Shown here one piece after another: positions 27,271-36,500 of a DNA stretch of 64,000 nucleotides. The position numbers were made by a program, and so were the translations under genes. Position 1 is the first letter of the stretch; every line of letters starts with the position of its first letter. This stretch comes from Oscillospiraceae bacterium (GTDB taxonomy: Bacteria; Bacillota; Clostridia; Oscillospirales; Oscillospiraceae). The notes under the pieces are model-generated. The model saw only the letters and a program-made list of their open reading frames with translations. It did not search any database and was not told where the DNA came from. The stretch spans positions 1-64,000 of the forward strand of contig JAFTGD010000018.1 of NCBI GenBank assembly GCA_017458065.1, read 5' to 3'.

Positions 27271-27464
27271 TGGTAACATGCAATTGACTCCGTCGGAACT
27301 CATTGCACTCGGCACATTAATTGTTGAGGTTATCATGCTGCTCTACGTAATCAGCGATCATACAAAGAAGTAACCGCCGTGCTCTCTCCAAAAGTTCGGC
27401 GATTACTTCAACGTCTTTTATGAGGGGGCTCTGACCGTTTACCCGGCAGCGCCTTCCTTTTTCT
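27271..27464 (-). ncRNA. Candidate antisense RNA antitoxin
   Basis: The minus-strand promoter at 27471-27499 would start an RNA near 27464 running back over the 3' end of the toxin gene. GAAGGCGCT near the toxin mRNA 5' end (27164) is complementary to AGCGCCTTC at 27448-27456, as is GGTCAACCCCTCA to TGAGGGGGCTCTGACC. This resembles the repeat logic of par/Fst and TxpA/RatA loci. The 3' end is not identified; the left limit given is arbitrary. Confidence 0.45.
27278..27373 (+). CDS. Putative holin-like small membrane toxin (type I TA)
   Basis: 31 residues (MQLTPSELIALGTLI, VEVIMLLYVI, SDHTKK): a short polar N-terminus, one hydrophobic helix and a basic tail. This is the form of the putative holin-like toxin and TxpA/Fst-type peptides, which insert in the cytoplasmic membrane. 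It has its own strong promoter, a leader hairpin masking the ribosome site, and a convergent promoter on the other strand just 3'. All are typical of type I toxin-antitoxin loci. It lies in the accessory part of the phage-like element and may stabilise it. Toxicity is inferred. Confidence 0.75.
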   Translation: MQLTPSELIALGTLIVEVIMLLYVISDHTKK

Positions 27465-27470
27465 GCTATT

Positions 27471-27499
27471 ATATTAAGCCATTTTCGACTTTTTGTCAA
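27471..27499 (-). promoter_or_regulatory. Antisense promoter opposite the toxin gene
   Basis: Reading the minus strand: TTGACA (27499-27494), 17-base spacer, TAATAT (27476-27471), with a second TATAAT register overlapping it. Confidence 0.7.
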
Positions 27500-27667
27500 G
27501 ATGCCATGAAGCTCCTTCGGGAGCTTTTTTCGTTGTCAAATACCACCTGTTTTCACATCAAATCTTTGTGCAGTTTATGCCTCATCTTTATCTTGCTAAT
27601 TTCGGCTTTTAGAGGCATATATGTACACAAGAAAAGGCCAATCGGGCCGAAACAGGAGGTTTTCAAC

Positions 27668-28276
27668 ATGAAAAAGTACACGAACGAGGAACTGATCACC
27701 CGCATCGAGGACGGCAGCGAAGACGCGCTGGAGCAGCTTTTCCGCAATCTGCGCCCGATCATCCTGCATGAGGCGGAGATGTACCGGGACAAGATGACAA
27801 CTTACGACATGGACGACCTGGTGCAGGAAGGCAACATCCTCGCATGGGAGATCATCGTCAAAGGGACCTTCAAGACCGGAAGGTTCAGCACCTACTACAC
27901 CAGCGCGATTAAGAATCGGCTGGCGAACATCTACCGGGATTACACCCTGAAGAATCTGGTCTGCATCGGTGAGCACGAAGACTGCCGAGGGAACATCACC
28001 AGCATTTTGGTCGAGGCAGACTACGCCAGAGAATACCGCGAAAAGCACCGCGCCCAATGCAAAGCCTGGTACGAAAAGAAGAAGGCCGCGCAACCGCCGA
28101 AGGAACCAAAACCCAAGCAGACCAAAGAGGAAAAGGCCGCGAAGGCCAAAGCCTACCAGAAAAAATACTACGCGGCGCATCCGGAGAAGCTGGAGGAGCG
28201 CAGGGCGAAAGCCAGAGCCTACCAAAAAGCAAAATATGAAGTGCAGAAGGCGGCCCGAATGGCGGCCACAGCCTGA
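27668..28276 (+). CDS. Sigma-70 region 2-like protein with basic repeat tail
   Basis: 202 residues from ATG 27668 (CAGGAGG upstream). Residues ~5-100 match sigma region 2: LITRIEDGSEDALEQLFRNL, YDMDDLVQEGNILAWEII and FSTYYTSAIKNRLANIYRDY. Region 4 is missing. It is replaced by a Lys/Ala/Tyr-rich tail with repeats of AKAYQKKYYAAHPEKLEERR type, resembling AT-hook or nucleic-acid-binding extensions of mobile-element sigma-like proteins. It precedes the recombinase genes, as in many Clostridia ICEs and prophages, and may control them. A full sigma factor is unlikely without region 4. Confidence 0.75.
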   Translation: MKKYTNEELITRIEDGSEDALEQLFRNLRPIILHEAEMYRDKMTTYDMDDLVQEGNILAWEIIVKGTFKTGRFSTYYTSAIKNRLANIYRDYTLKNLVCIGEHEDCRGNITSILVEADYAREYREKHRAQCKAWYEKKKAAQPPKEPKPKQTKEEKAAKAKAYQKKYYAAHPEKLEERRAKARAYQKAKYEVQKAARMAATA

Positions 28277-28326
28277 AAACAGAACAAAGAGGACCAGCCC
28301 GGAGGGGCTTTTCCTCGTATATGGGA

Positions 28327-28350
28327 CAGCCTGACGAGGCTGCTTTTTTT
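28327..28350 (+). terminator. Terminator after the sigma-like gene
   Basis: CAGCCT-GACG-AGGCTG then CTTTTTTT. Confidence 0.88.
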
Positions 28351-28538
28351 GTGCTTATCCACCTGGTTTTGCGGCCTGTGAGCCTCGATTTTTCTACGTA
28401 AAATCTGCCCCTACTACTAATATATAGCGTTGACTTTAGGCCCAGACAGAGCGAACATGGCATAACCGAACCAGCACCACGGGGAGCCGGAAATCCTGCA
28501 CCACTGGGATGCTGAGAAAAACGAAGGAGGTGAGGCGG

Positions 28539-30104
28539 TTGTTCGACCTGCCGTCATTTGAAGAAATCAAAACAGCACAGCCCCTGCGACCTATAGCCCC
28601 GGAAAAGAAACGGGTGCTGACACCGATCAAGGCCGTCGTCCCGGAGAAAAAGCTCAAAGTTGCCGGGTACTGCCGGGTGTCTACGGACTCCGAAGAACAG
28701 AAAACATCATACGAAATCCAGCGCCAGCATTGCCTGACTGAAGTGGCAAAGCATGATGACTGGGAATTTTACGGAGTCTACTGCGACATTGTCTCCGGCA
28801 CGAAAGCGGAGACCCGCCCAGAGCTTCAGCGTATGCTCGCCGCATGTGAAAAAGGGGAGATCAGCTTGATCCTGACAAAATCCATTTCACGGTTCGCCAG
28901 AAACACCACCGACCTGCTGGAGATGGTGCGATCCCTCACCGCAACGGGCGCGGGCATCATCTTCGACCGGGAGCACATCGATACCAGAAGCATGGAATCC
29001 GAGTTTCTGCTTTCGATCCTCGCTTCCCTTGCGGAAGATGAATCACACAGCATATCCTCCAATTGCCGGTGGGCCATGCAGCGGCGCTTTCAGGACGGAA
29101 GCTACAAGATTTCCACAGCGCCGTATGGGTATGACCTCATCGACGGCAGCCTTGTGGTCAATGAGGCGGAAGCCGCCGTTGTCAGGCTGATTTTTGAGCA
29201 GTATGTGCGGGGAATCAGCATGAACGTAATTGCTGATGACCTGAATGGCAGGGGAATCCCTACAAAACGGGCTGGCGAAATTCAGAGCAACGGGCATGTG
29301 GTTTCCGGGAGGTGGTCGGCGGCGATCATCGGGAAACTGATCCAAAATGAAGCATACACGGGAGATTTCGTGATGCAGAAGACCTACAAGGATGAAGCTT
29401 TTAAGGTTCACAGAAACAGGGGAGAACGAAAACAGTACTACTCCGAAAACCATCATCCTGCGATCATAAGCAGAGAGACCTTCAGAAAAGCGAATGAGAT
29501 CCGGCTGCAATGGCCCGCCGCCCGAAAGCAAAGCAGACGGTCCTATGACCTGACAAGCCGCCTGGTCTGCGGGTACTGCGGATGTAATCTGCGCCGGAGT
29601 GTGAGTGCAACTGGAACTGTGTTCTGGGTGTGCCGGGCGCACCGGAAACATGCCGACGCCTGCCCGTTGCCGCCGATGAGTGAGAAGGAAATCCTGATCA
29701 GTTTCGGAGAGACCGTTACGGAACAGGATGTGAAGATCTACCGGGCCGGAATCACGGAAGAATGGAGGAGAACCGCCGGACCGGCAATAAAGGACATGGA
29801 AAAGCGGCTGGCAGGGATCGAGGAGGAACTCTCCAGACTCACCGCAACCGGCGCTGATACCCAGATGAAACGGAACAGGCTGCGGGCGGAGCAGACGGAG
29901 CTTCAGTCCAGGCTGGAGAAAATGAAAGACAACAGAATAACGGAGACGGAGGAGCTGCTTCAGCTGATAAAATGCTGGGACGGCTCCTCTCTCATTTTCC
30001 CGCTGGCGGTGGAGAAGGCCGTCGTTTATGGACGGGATCGCATTACTTTTTACCTCCGCTGCGGACTGGAAGCATCCACAGAAGCGGAGCAGAAATCAGC
30101 ATGA
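28539..30104 (+). CDS. Large serine recombinase 1
   Basis: 521 residues from TTG 28539, chosen because AAGGAGGTGAGG lies just upstream; an ATG at 28509 would bury that site in coding sequence. The resolvase domain has the catalytic YCRVSTD near residue 52 and ILTKSISRFARNTTDLLEM. A recombinase domain follows (STAPYGYDL, AVVRLIFEQYVRGISMNVIA), then a zinc ribbon with CGYCGCNLRR and a Cys later, and a coiled-coil (IEEELSRLTATGADTQMKRN). It is a large serine integrase, making staggered cuts at att sites. The second recombinase follows 13 bases downstream, so the two are co-transcribed. Confidence 0.93.
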   Translation: MFDLPSFEEIKTAQPLRPIAPEKKRVLTPIKAVVPEKKLKVAGYCRVSTDSEEQKTSYEIQRQHCLTEVAKHDDWEFYGVYCDIVSGTKAETRPELQRMLAACEKGEISLILTKSISRFARNTTDLLEMVRSLTATGAGIIFDREHIDTRSMESEFLLSILASLAEDESHSISSNCRWAMQRRFQDGSYKISTAPYGYDLIDGSLVVNEAEAAVVRLIFEQYVRGISMNVIADDLNGRGIPTKRAGEIQSNGHVVSGRWSAAIIGKLIQNEAYTGDFVMQKTYKDEAFKVHRNRGERKQYYSENHHPAIISRETFRKANEIRLQWPAARKQSRRSYDLTSRLVCGYCGCNLRRSVSATGTVFWVCRAHRKHADACPLPPMSEKEILISFGETVTEQDVKIYRAGITEEWRRTAGPAIKDMEKRLAGIEEELSRLTATGADTQMKRNRLRAEQTELQSRLEKMKDNRITETEELLQLIKCWDGSSLIFPLAVEKAVVYGRDRITFYLRCGLEASTEAEQKSA

Positions 30105-30117
30105 GAAGGAGAGCAAC

Positions 30118-31704
30118 ATGGGAAAGGTAACGGTAATTGAAGCGAAGAAAACTAATATTGCCCCGGAGGCAGAAGAAAGACCGAAGAAGCGCGTAGCGGC
30201 CTACTGCCGCGTCTCAACGGATCACGAGGATCAGGAGACATCATTCGAGGGACAGCAGAAGCATTTCACAACGCTGATCAACGGAAATCCGGACTGGGAG
30301 CTGGTCGGCATCTACGCCGATGAGGAATCCGGCACCAGCGTCTACAAGCGCGACGACTTCCTCCGTATGATTTCGGACTGTGAGAACGGCCTTGTGGACT
30401 TGGTTTTGACAAAGTCCATCAGCCGCTTTGCGCGGAACACGGTCGACGCGATCCAGACCATCCGAAAGCTGAAGGCCTTCGGCATTCCGATCATTTTCAC
30501 AAAAGAGGGCATAAACACCATGGACTCCGGCGGGGAGGTTCTGGTCACGATCCTCGCGTCGCTGGCCCAGCAGGAATCAGCCTCCATCAGCCAGAACGTC
30601 CAGATCGGTGTGCGCTACCATTACCAGGAGGGAAAGGTATGCAGCGGCGTGCACCGCCTCCTCGGCTACAACCGGACGCCGGACGGAAAGCTGGAGATCG
30701 TCCCGAGGGAAGCGGAAATCGTGCGCCGGATTTTCCGGGACTTTCTGGACGGCTACTCCACCAAAGCCATAGCGAAACGGCTGAGGGAGGAAGGCGTGGA
30801 TGGGAGCAAGACCACGGTCACGGGGATCAAAATAGAGCGCAACTGGAACTACGAAAACATCGAGTACATTTTGAAAAACGAGAAGTACTCCGGGGATCTT
30901 CTGCTCCAGAAGTACTACACTGTGGATTACCTGACGAAGAAGGTCGCAAAGAACAACGGGGAACGCACGCAGTACTACCTGGAAAACGCACATCCGCCGA
31001 TCGTGCCGAAGGAGATCTTCACGCAGGTCGCGGCGGAGCGGGAGAGAAGACGTAAGAACTGGAAAGACCAGAAGTGTTATGATAATGAACTGGCCGGACG
31101 CGTGGTCTGCGGTGACTGTGGAACTGCATACCAGAGGGTGAAGGCCGCGAAAGGCTGTGCGGACATGTGGCGCTGCGGTTCAAAACGGCAACGGGAGAAG
31201 CATGCAGATGTAGTTTGCAACAGCAGAGGAATCCGTGAGGACCGGCTGCATGAGATTGTGATCGAAGCGTTCAACCGTCTGCCCGAGGTCAAGGCGGAAC
31301 TGACCCGGCTGGATGAGCGCCTGCGCTGGGCAGGCATCGACAAGGCGGACGCGCTGCTGAAGGAGATCGACGCGAGAATTCTTGCCGAGGGGGAGAACGA
31401 AGAGCTTGAGCAGCAGATGCGGGAGATCATCGAGCGCCGCGCCGTCTACGCTGACAAGGCCGTCCACATTCGGAACTTGCTGGAGCGGATTGACGCCATC
31501 GAGGGGAAAGCGGTGAAGAAAGAGGAAGCGGGGGACTGTACTACGGGTGACACATTCTTCGCCATGACGCGGAAGGAGTACGCGCCCGGGCCGGTGACGG
31601 AGTACGACCGGGACGATGTGATGAGAATGATCGAGAAGATCGTGGTTGGAGATGTGATTGAAGTTGTGTTCAAGGCTGGTGTGAGTTTGAAATTTGATAG
31701 ATGA
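30118..31704 (+). CDS. Large serine recombinase 2
   Basis: 528 residues; ATG 30118 after GAGAAGGAGAGCAAC. The catalytic AAYCRVSTDHEDQETSFEGQ and LTKSISRFARNTVDAI are intact, as are the DNA-binding recombinase domain (LLGYNRTPDGKLEIVPREAE), zinc ribbon (CGDCGTAYQR) and coiled-coil. It is only moderately similar to recombinase 1, so not a recent duplicate. Paired large serine recombinases occur in SCCmec (CcrA/CcrB) and several Clostridia elements. Here one or both should drive integration and excision. A structured hairpin follows 9 bases past the stop. Confidence 0.94.
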   Translation: MGKVTVIEAKKTNIAPEAEERPKKRVAAYCRVSTDHEDQETSFEGQQKHFTTLINGNPDWELVGIYADEESGTSVYKRDDFLRMISDCENGLVDLVLTKSISRFARNTVDAIQTIRKLKAFGIPIIFTKEGINTMDSGGEVLVTILASLAQQESASISQNVQIGVRYHYQEGKVCSGVHRLLGYNRTPDGKLEIVPREAEIVRRIFRDFLDGYSTKAIAKRLREEGVDGSKTTVTGIKIERNWNYENIEYILKNEKYSGDLLLQKYYTVDYLTKKVAKNNGERTQYYLENAHPPIVPKEIFTQVAAERERRRKNWKDQKCYDNELAGRVVCGDCGTAYQRVKAAKGCADMWRCGSKRQREKHADVVCNSRGIREDRLHEIVIEAFNRLPEVKAELTRLDERLRWAGIDKADALLKEIDARILAEGENEELEQQMREIIERRAVYADKAVHIRNLLERIDAIEGKAVKKEEAGDCTTGDTFFAMTRKEYAPGPVTEYDRDDVMRMIEKIVVGDVIEVVFKAGVSLKFDR

Positions 31705-31713
31705 TTGTGGAGA

Positions 31714-31790
31714 CTGCCCACCTGGTTATGATTCAAGTTGCTGATAAGGAGCAAGGAGGAAAGTGACCGGGTGGGCAGCTTTTTTTGTTT
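31714..31790 (+). repeat. Structured hairpin element, copy 1 (also a terminator)
   Basis: The outer stem CTGCCCACCTGGT (31714-31726) pairs with ACCGGGTGGGCAG (31766-31778). The inner stem is TTGCT / AGCAA, with GGAGGAAAGTG in the asymmetric internal loop. A run of seven T follows at 31780. Copy 2 at 32638 keeps the outer stem and loop but has a different, still paired, inner stem. Confidence 0.75.
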
Positions 31791-31884
31791 TCAGACCTTC
31801 TTTACGCTTCAACAGATTTATGATACAATTCCCAATGACCCGTATTGAATCGGAAAACCAACGTGGGGGATAATTGATAGACAA

Positions 31885-32634
31885 ATGAGCACATTTCTTG
31901 TTTTTGCATATTTGTTCTTTATAGGTTCTCTGCTTGGATGGTGCCTGGAAGTGCTGTTCCGAAAATTTTTTTCTTCCTCCAACCCGGAACATCGCTGGAT
32001 CAATCCCGGCTTCTGTGTTGGACCGTATATCCCGCTTTATGGCAGTGGTCTGTGTATTCTGTATTTGCTGGCCACGCTTGGAGAGACATATGGGTTGGAT
32101 GTCAGCAGAACTGGGAAAGCCCTGCTCTTCCTTGGAATGGCAGTCAGCATGACGCTGATTGAATATCTCGCCGGTATTATGCTTCTCAAACTATTCAAGC
32201 TTCGCCTCTGGGACTATAGCAGATTGTGGGGAAACATCCAAGGTCTGATCTGTCCGCTGTTTTCTCTGTTCTGGGCGATTCTCGGCGCTATCTATTATTT
32301 CTTTGTTCATCCCGCGATTCTGGAGGCATTGACATGGCTGGCCAACAATCTGGCCTTCTCCTTTGTGATCGGGTTCTTCTTCGGCGTGTTTACTATCGAT
32401 GTGGTTTACTCCGGCAGCTTGGTCAGCAAAATGAAAGCCTATGCGGATGAGCATCAGGTAGTAGTGCGGGTAGAGGAGCTTCGATTGTATATCCGAAGAA
32501 AGCGCGAACTGGCGTCTATGCGGGTACACTTCTTCCTGCAGTTTCAGACGGATGGTCTGCTCGCCGACCACATGAGAGAAGCCCATGAAGCCATTGAGAA
32601 GATCCGAGAAAAAAGAGAAGCCTGGCACAGATAA
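31885..32634 (+). CDS. CmpB-like membrane protein (putative ABC-transporter type IV family)
   Basis: 249 residues with about five hydrophobic segments (VFAYLFFIGSLLGWCLEVLF, YIPLYGSGLCILYLLATLG, ALLFLGMAVSMTLIEYLAG, FSLFWAILGAIYYFFV, LAFSFVIGFFFGVFTIDVVY). The SLLGWCLEVLFR start and GFCVGPYIPLYG are hallmarks of the Pfam 06541 family. A cytoplasmic charged tail (RIRKxRE type) ends it. The family is widespread in Firmicutes and poorly characterised; the ABC link is by name only. It lies between the two structured hairpin copies and outside the phage gene order, so it is probably host DNA. Confidence 0.85.
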   Translation: MSTFLVFAYLFFIGSLLGWCLEVLFRKFFSSSNPEHRWINPGFCVGPYIPLYGSGLCILYLLATLGETYGLDVSRTGKALLFLGMAVSMTLIEYLAGIMLLKLFKLRLWDYSRLWGNIQGLICPLFSLFWAILGAIYYFFVHPAILEALTWLANNLAFSFVIGFFFGVFTIDVVYSGSLVSKMKAYADEHQVVVRVEELRLYIRRKRELASMRVHFFLQFQTDGLLADHMREAHEAIEKIREKREAWHR

Positions 32635-32637
32635 GAT

Positions 32638-32703
32638 CAGCCCACTTGGTTACGATCCACGATGCTTTATAGAAAGCATGCTGGAAAGAAACCGGGTGGG
32701 CAG
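32638..32703 (+). repeat. Structured hairpin element, copy 2
   Basis: Outer stem CAGCCCACTTGGT / ACCGGGTGGGCAG, inner stem ATGCTTT-ATAG-AAAGCAT, loop CTGGAAAGAA. It lies 4 bases after the CmpB-like stop and 5 bases before the 3' end of the convergent HD gene. Confidence 0.72.
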
Positions 32704-32707
32704 CATT

Positions 32708-33184
32708 TCATCTGTTCAATACCGTTTCTTTCAGTGAGACCGCTTTATCCGCCAGACAGACCAGCCATGCCTCGCGGCTCTTCGGAACCGCTGTGATGGT
32801 GAGCGGCCACATATGGCTCCGGATCATGCTCTCCACTTTCGCGTCTGCGCCGAGGTTCTCCCGGGCGTTCTCTGCGGCACGGTCGGCATGATGAAACCCA
32901 TGCCACCTGTGACTGCCGTCGTCCTTATGATGCCAGTCGTAAAGATAGAAATCATGCAGCATTGCTCCCGTCAGAAGCGCTTTTTTATCCAGACGCAGAT
33001 GGAGGGCGTTATCGAGGCGATAGCAAAGCTTGGCCACAGAATAGCAATGGCGGTAGGTCGATACGCTTCCGTGCTGGCGGTACTGCTTCATCTGCTGCAC
33101 AAGGGGATGCCTTTTTACAGGGTGCAAAATCTCTTCAAATTCTCTTTTTTGCGGCAAACTGCCATTGGTGGATTTCTTTTTCAT
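32708..33184 (-). CDS. HD-domain phosphohydrolase
   Basis: 158 residues. The HD superfamily signature is visible as [14 protein letters not shown] (first His), [13 protein letters not shown] (HD pair), [15 protein letters not shown] and a final Asp in [11 protein letters not shown]. Such enzymes hydrolyse phosphate esters, often of nucleotides, with divalent metal. It is close to the short HD proteins common in Clostridia; substrate unknown. It converges on the CmpB-like gene with the structured hairpin between them as a shared terminator. Confidence 0.88.
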   Translation of the reverse strand: MKKKSTNGSLPQKREFEEILHPVKRHPLVQQMKQYRQHGSVSTYRHCYSVAKLCYRLDNALHLRLDKKALLTGAMLHDFYLYDWHHKDDGSHRWHGFHHADRAAENARENLGADAKVESMIRSHMWPLTITAVPKSREAWLVCLADKAVSLKETVLNR

Positions 33185-33517
33185 GAGCGTATTCTACCAC
33201 GGCATCCAACGGCGGTAAAGCCTGATAATGTTAAAAATCCCTCCACTTCGTACAAGAAGCAGGAAATCTGATCAATAATCCTCCAATGAAAGGAAAATTC
33301 TCAAATAATACCCGAATATGCCATCGAAAAGTTGAAAAACGCCAAAAAACGATGAGGTAGAAAAACACCCCTCAACTTCGTATTCATAGTCCCGAAAACA
33401 CTGGGCAGAGTGGACAACAAATCGAGTCATAAAATACCCGTATTCTTGCAGAATCAACAAGAAAACGGCACTTTACGACGCAATATGAGGCACCCTTCAA
33501 AGTGACGGTCATAGTGG
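33185..33517. other. Gene-less stretch before the second giant surface protein
   Basis: No supported gene or promoter. Two similar short stretches occur (CCTCCACTTCGTA at ~33240, CCTCAACTTCGTA at ~33370). The last ~30 bases before 33518 read EAPFKVTV in frame 1 and may be a degraded upstream part of the surface-protein gene in another frame. Confidence 0.5.
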
Positions 33518-36500
33518 GTGGACTTCTCTTACTCCGTGAACGGCCAAATGTACGATTTTAGCCTTCCCGGAGGCGAAAAGATCACATTATCAGACCTGAT
33601 AGAAGTGCTGGGTATACTTGGCGATACATACAGTGGAGAAAAAGCGGCATTTGATAGCGTAGAAGACTTCCTGAAAGAAGTGGCGAATGTTGAGTTCTCG
33701 GATGAGAGCTTAGTTAAGGTTGCCAAAAATGAGGAAGATAACGACTGGACGCTGGAGAGCCTGCAGCCCTTTGAAACCGAGGAGAGCCTGACCATCACCA
33801 TGAAGAATGGGGATGTGGTTACGGTGAAGGTGACGGACGATCAGATCAAAACGGAGTATCTCAGCGACAGCGGCGAGCTGTATGAAGTTACTGTGACATA
33901 TGGTGAAGCGGCAGGCATTCCGGATGGCTCTACCTTAAAAGTGACCGAGTTTTCGGAAGACGATGCAGAATACGAATATGCCCGCAATTCCATTCTTGCT
34001 GATAAGAAAGCGCGGGGCGAGTGGGTGGATTTGAGCAGCTTCGGTCTGGCGGCATTGGATATCTCCATCCTGAACCCGGATGGGGAGGAGATCGAACCGG
34101 AAGCGCCCGTGCAGGTGGATATCAAGGTAAAGCGCTTGCCTGGCGTAGAGGATTTGGCTGAGATTAAGGATACCCTGGAGGTACAGCATCATGTAGAGGT
34201 CGCAAATGGCGTAGTCATTGAGACAGTCTTTGATGGAAGTTTAGATGCAAATTTCCTGCTGCAGACGGATGAAACGATTGCTGAAGAGGGAACAACTGTT
34301 GATCCTTCTTCCGTTAGTGACGATGCATTTAATATCCCGAATATTGATCTGGATTCGTTGATCGATTTGGGAGAGCATTCGAGTGATGACGATGATATCA
34401 TTTCGTTTGAGACACCTGTATTCTCTGTGTTTACTTTGACATGGAAGACTAACCGCATAAATTCAAATAACACGGTCAATTTGTCATGGAAAAGTGGAAC
34501 CGGGCGGAACGCTACTACTTATGGCACGGTAAGAATACATTACTATGATACCGATTATAATCCGATTCAACCTCCTGTTTCTGACCAGACGGTAACGCAG
34601 CAGCAGACAATTTCCTTAACGTCAGGTAACTATGTCAATATTCCGGGCTATACTTTTTCGAGCGCTTGGGTTTACTATGATCAGCAAGCCGGGACTGGAT
34701 GGAATCTGGATGAAGTGGGGGTGCAGTTTTATAACTACAATTACTATGGCACAACTTATCGTTTCACAGGGATACAACATGGGGGACAAGAATACAAATC
34801 AGGCTATTATCAAAACAATCAGGCATATACAGAAGATGTGTACCTGTTTTTTGAAAACACGGGCACACAGACTCAATCTGGAAAAGTCCACTACGGATAT
34901 ATAAATGGCAGTACCTTTGTAGAATTTCCAGAAGGAACTCCATCTTACACGCCTACCTATAGCAATCAGTATCAGAAGTACTTGATTTACGATGTTGATG
35001 GCTATCAGTATTCATATACATATAGGAATAGATCGACTAACAGAATTGCTCCGTATGTCAGTGTTTCCGGAAGCTACTATGATACAGCTGGCAGCTATTT
35101 GGGACAACTGTCTAATAATGATGATATTTATCTTGTGTATGAACCAAATCCGTCGACAACACAAGGTGGAACGCCGAAGCTGAAGGATGTCAGTGCTGAA
35201 GACAAGCCGGATGTACCTGACATTACTAAGACTTCTGTGGTGAATGGCGATGGGACAAATACATTAAGCCTTTCTATTACAGGCCATACAAAGCCGCGCG
35301 AAGTGGAGAAACTTGCGGATGTTATTGTTATATTTGATGTTTCAGGTAGTATGAAGCAGAATATAGACAATAAAGAAGATGCTGCAGATGGCGTGAATGA
35401 TACAAATTCCAGAATGTATCAGCTTAAACAAGCTGTCAATACTCTGGCTGATACGCTTCTGAGTGACAAATATAAGAACTCACAAGGCGAATCGTTGATT
35501 AGAATGTCACTTATATCATTCTCCAATATTGCACAAACATCGGGTAATAGTTTTACGGAAGATGCTGATACATTCAAGTCTTGGGTAAGCGGCCTTGGAG
35601 CTGATGGAGGCACAAACTGGGAAGCTGCGCTTAAACTGGCTAATACTATTCAAGTCGATCCTGAACGCGCAACCTTCGTCATTTTTGTGACGGACGGAGA
35701 ACCTACATTCCGTTACACAAGAGGAAAATATAGTGATTTACAATTGATTTATCCACAAAGTAACAGCGAGTATGATATAACCGATTACTATAGTATCTAT
35801 AATGTGTTTGGTGGCGGAAATCAGGATTTATACGGAGAAAATTATGCAGCAGCATTAATTCAGGCAAAAAGTATTGTTGGAAATAAAAAGAATTTATTTA
35901 CGATTGGTATTGGCCCGGATGTTATCAGTCTGGAACGCTTTGGAAACGAGGCCGGTGCAGGTGGAAACTATACGGCGACCAGCAGCTCTGCTTTGGAAGA
36001 CGCATTTGATGATATTACCGCAAAAATTGTTGCTCTGATGGGCTACAGCGATGTAAAGATCACCGACGGTATCACGGATCTGACCCAGACGGTTCAGAAG
36101 TCAACATATGTTAACTTTGCAGAGGACGATTTCACCTATTATAAAGGTCATGCCGCGACGGTGGAAGATGTGACAAACGAACTTGCCGCTGCTGAGGGCG
36201 ATATGGTTTGGGAAGCCTGGACACCTTCTTCCGAAGGGTGCGCTGAAGCGGTTTACAACACAACGACCGGCGCGGTTGAGTGGAACATGGGCGAGGCCTT
36301 TATGCTGGAGGACGGCTATACCTATCAGGTGCGCTTCAAGGTATGGCCCAGTCAGGAAGCCTACGACCTGCTGGCCGACCTGAACAACGGCGTGAAGAGC
36401 TACGCCAGCCTGTCCGATGAGGAAAAAGCGCAGATTAAGGAGCCCACCACAGCGGGTGGTATGTATACTCTCAAGACCAACAGCGAGACCAGCTATACCT

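Larger units (their letters stand above)
10139..31790 (+). mobile_element. Phage-derived integrated element (tail-less prophage or satellite)
   Basis: Between the HNH gene and the CmpB-like gene almost all genes are plus-strand and phage- or ICE-like: HTH protein, primase-helicase, ArpU-like regulator, ParB-like protein, AntA/AntB antirepressor, TerS, TerL, portal, protease, capsid, type I toxin, sigma-like protein and two serine recombinases. The right end is placed after the recombinases, where integrase genes usually abut attR. The left end is uncertain, between 9540 and 10140. I could not find a clear att core. Head completion, tail, holin and endolysin genes are absent. Confidence 0.75.

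Noticed and set aside
33272..33460. 62-codon minus-strand ORF
   Set aside because: No ribosome site or similarity; the region looks like degraded sequence.
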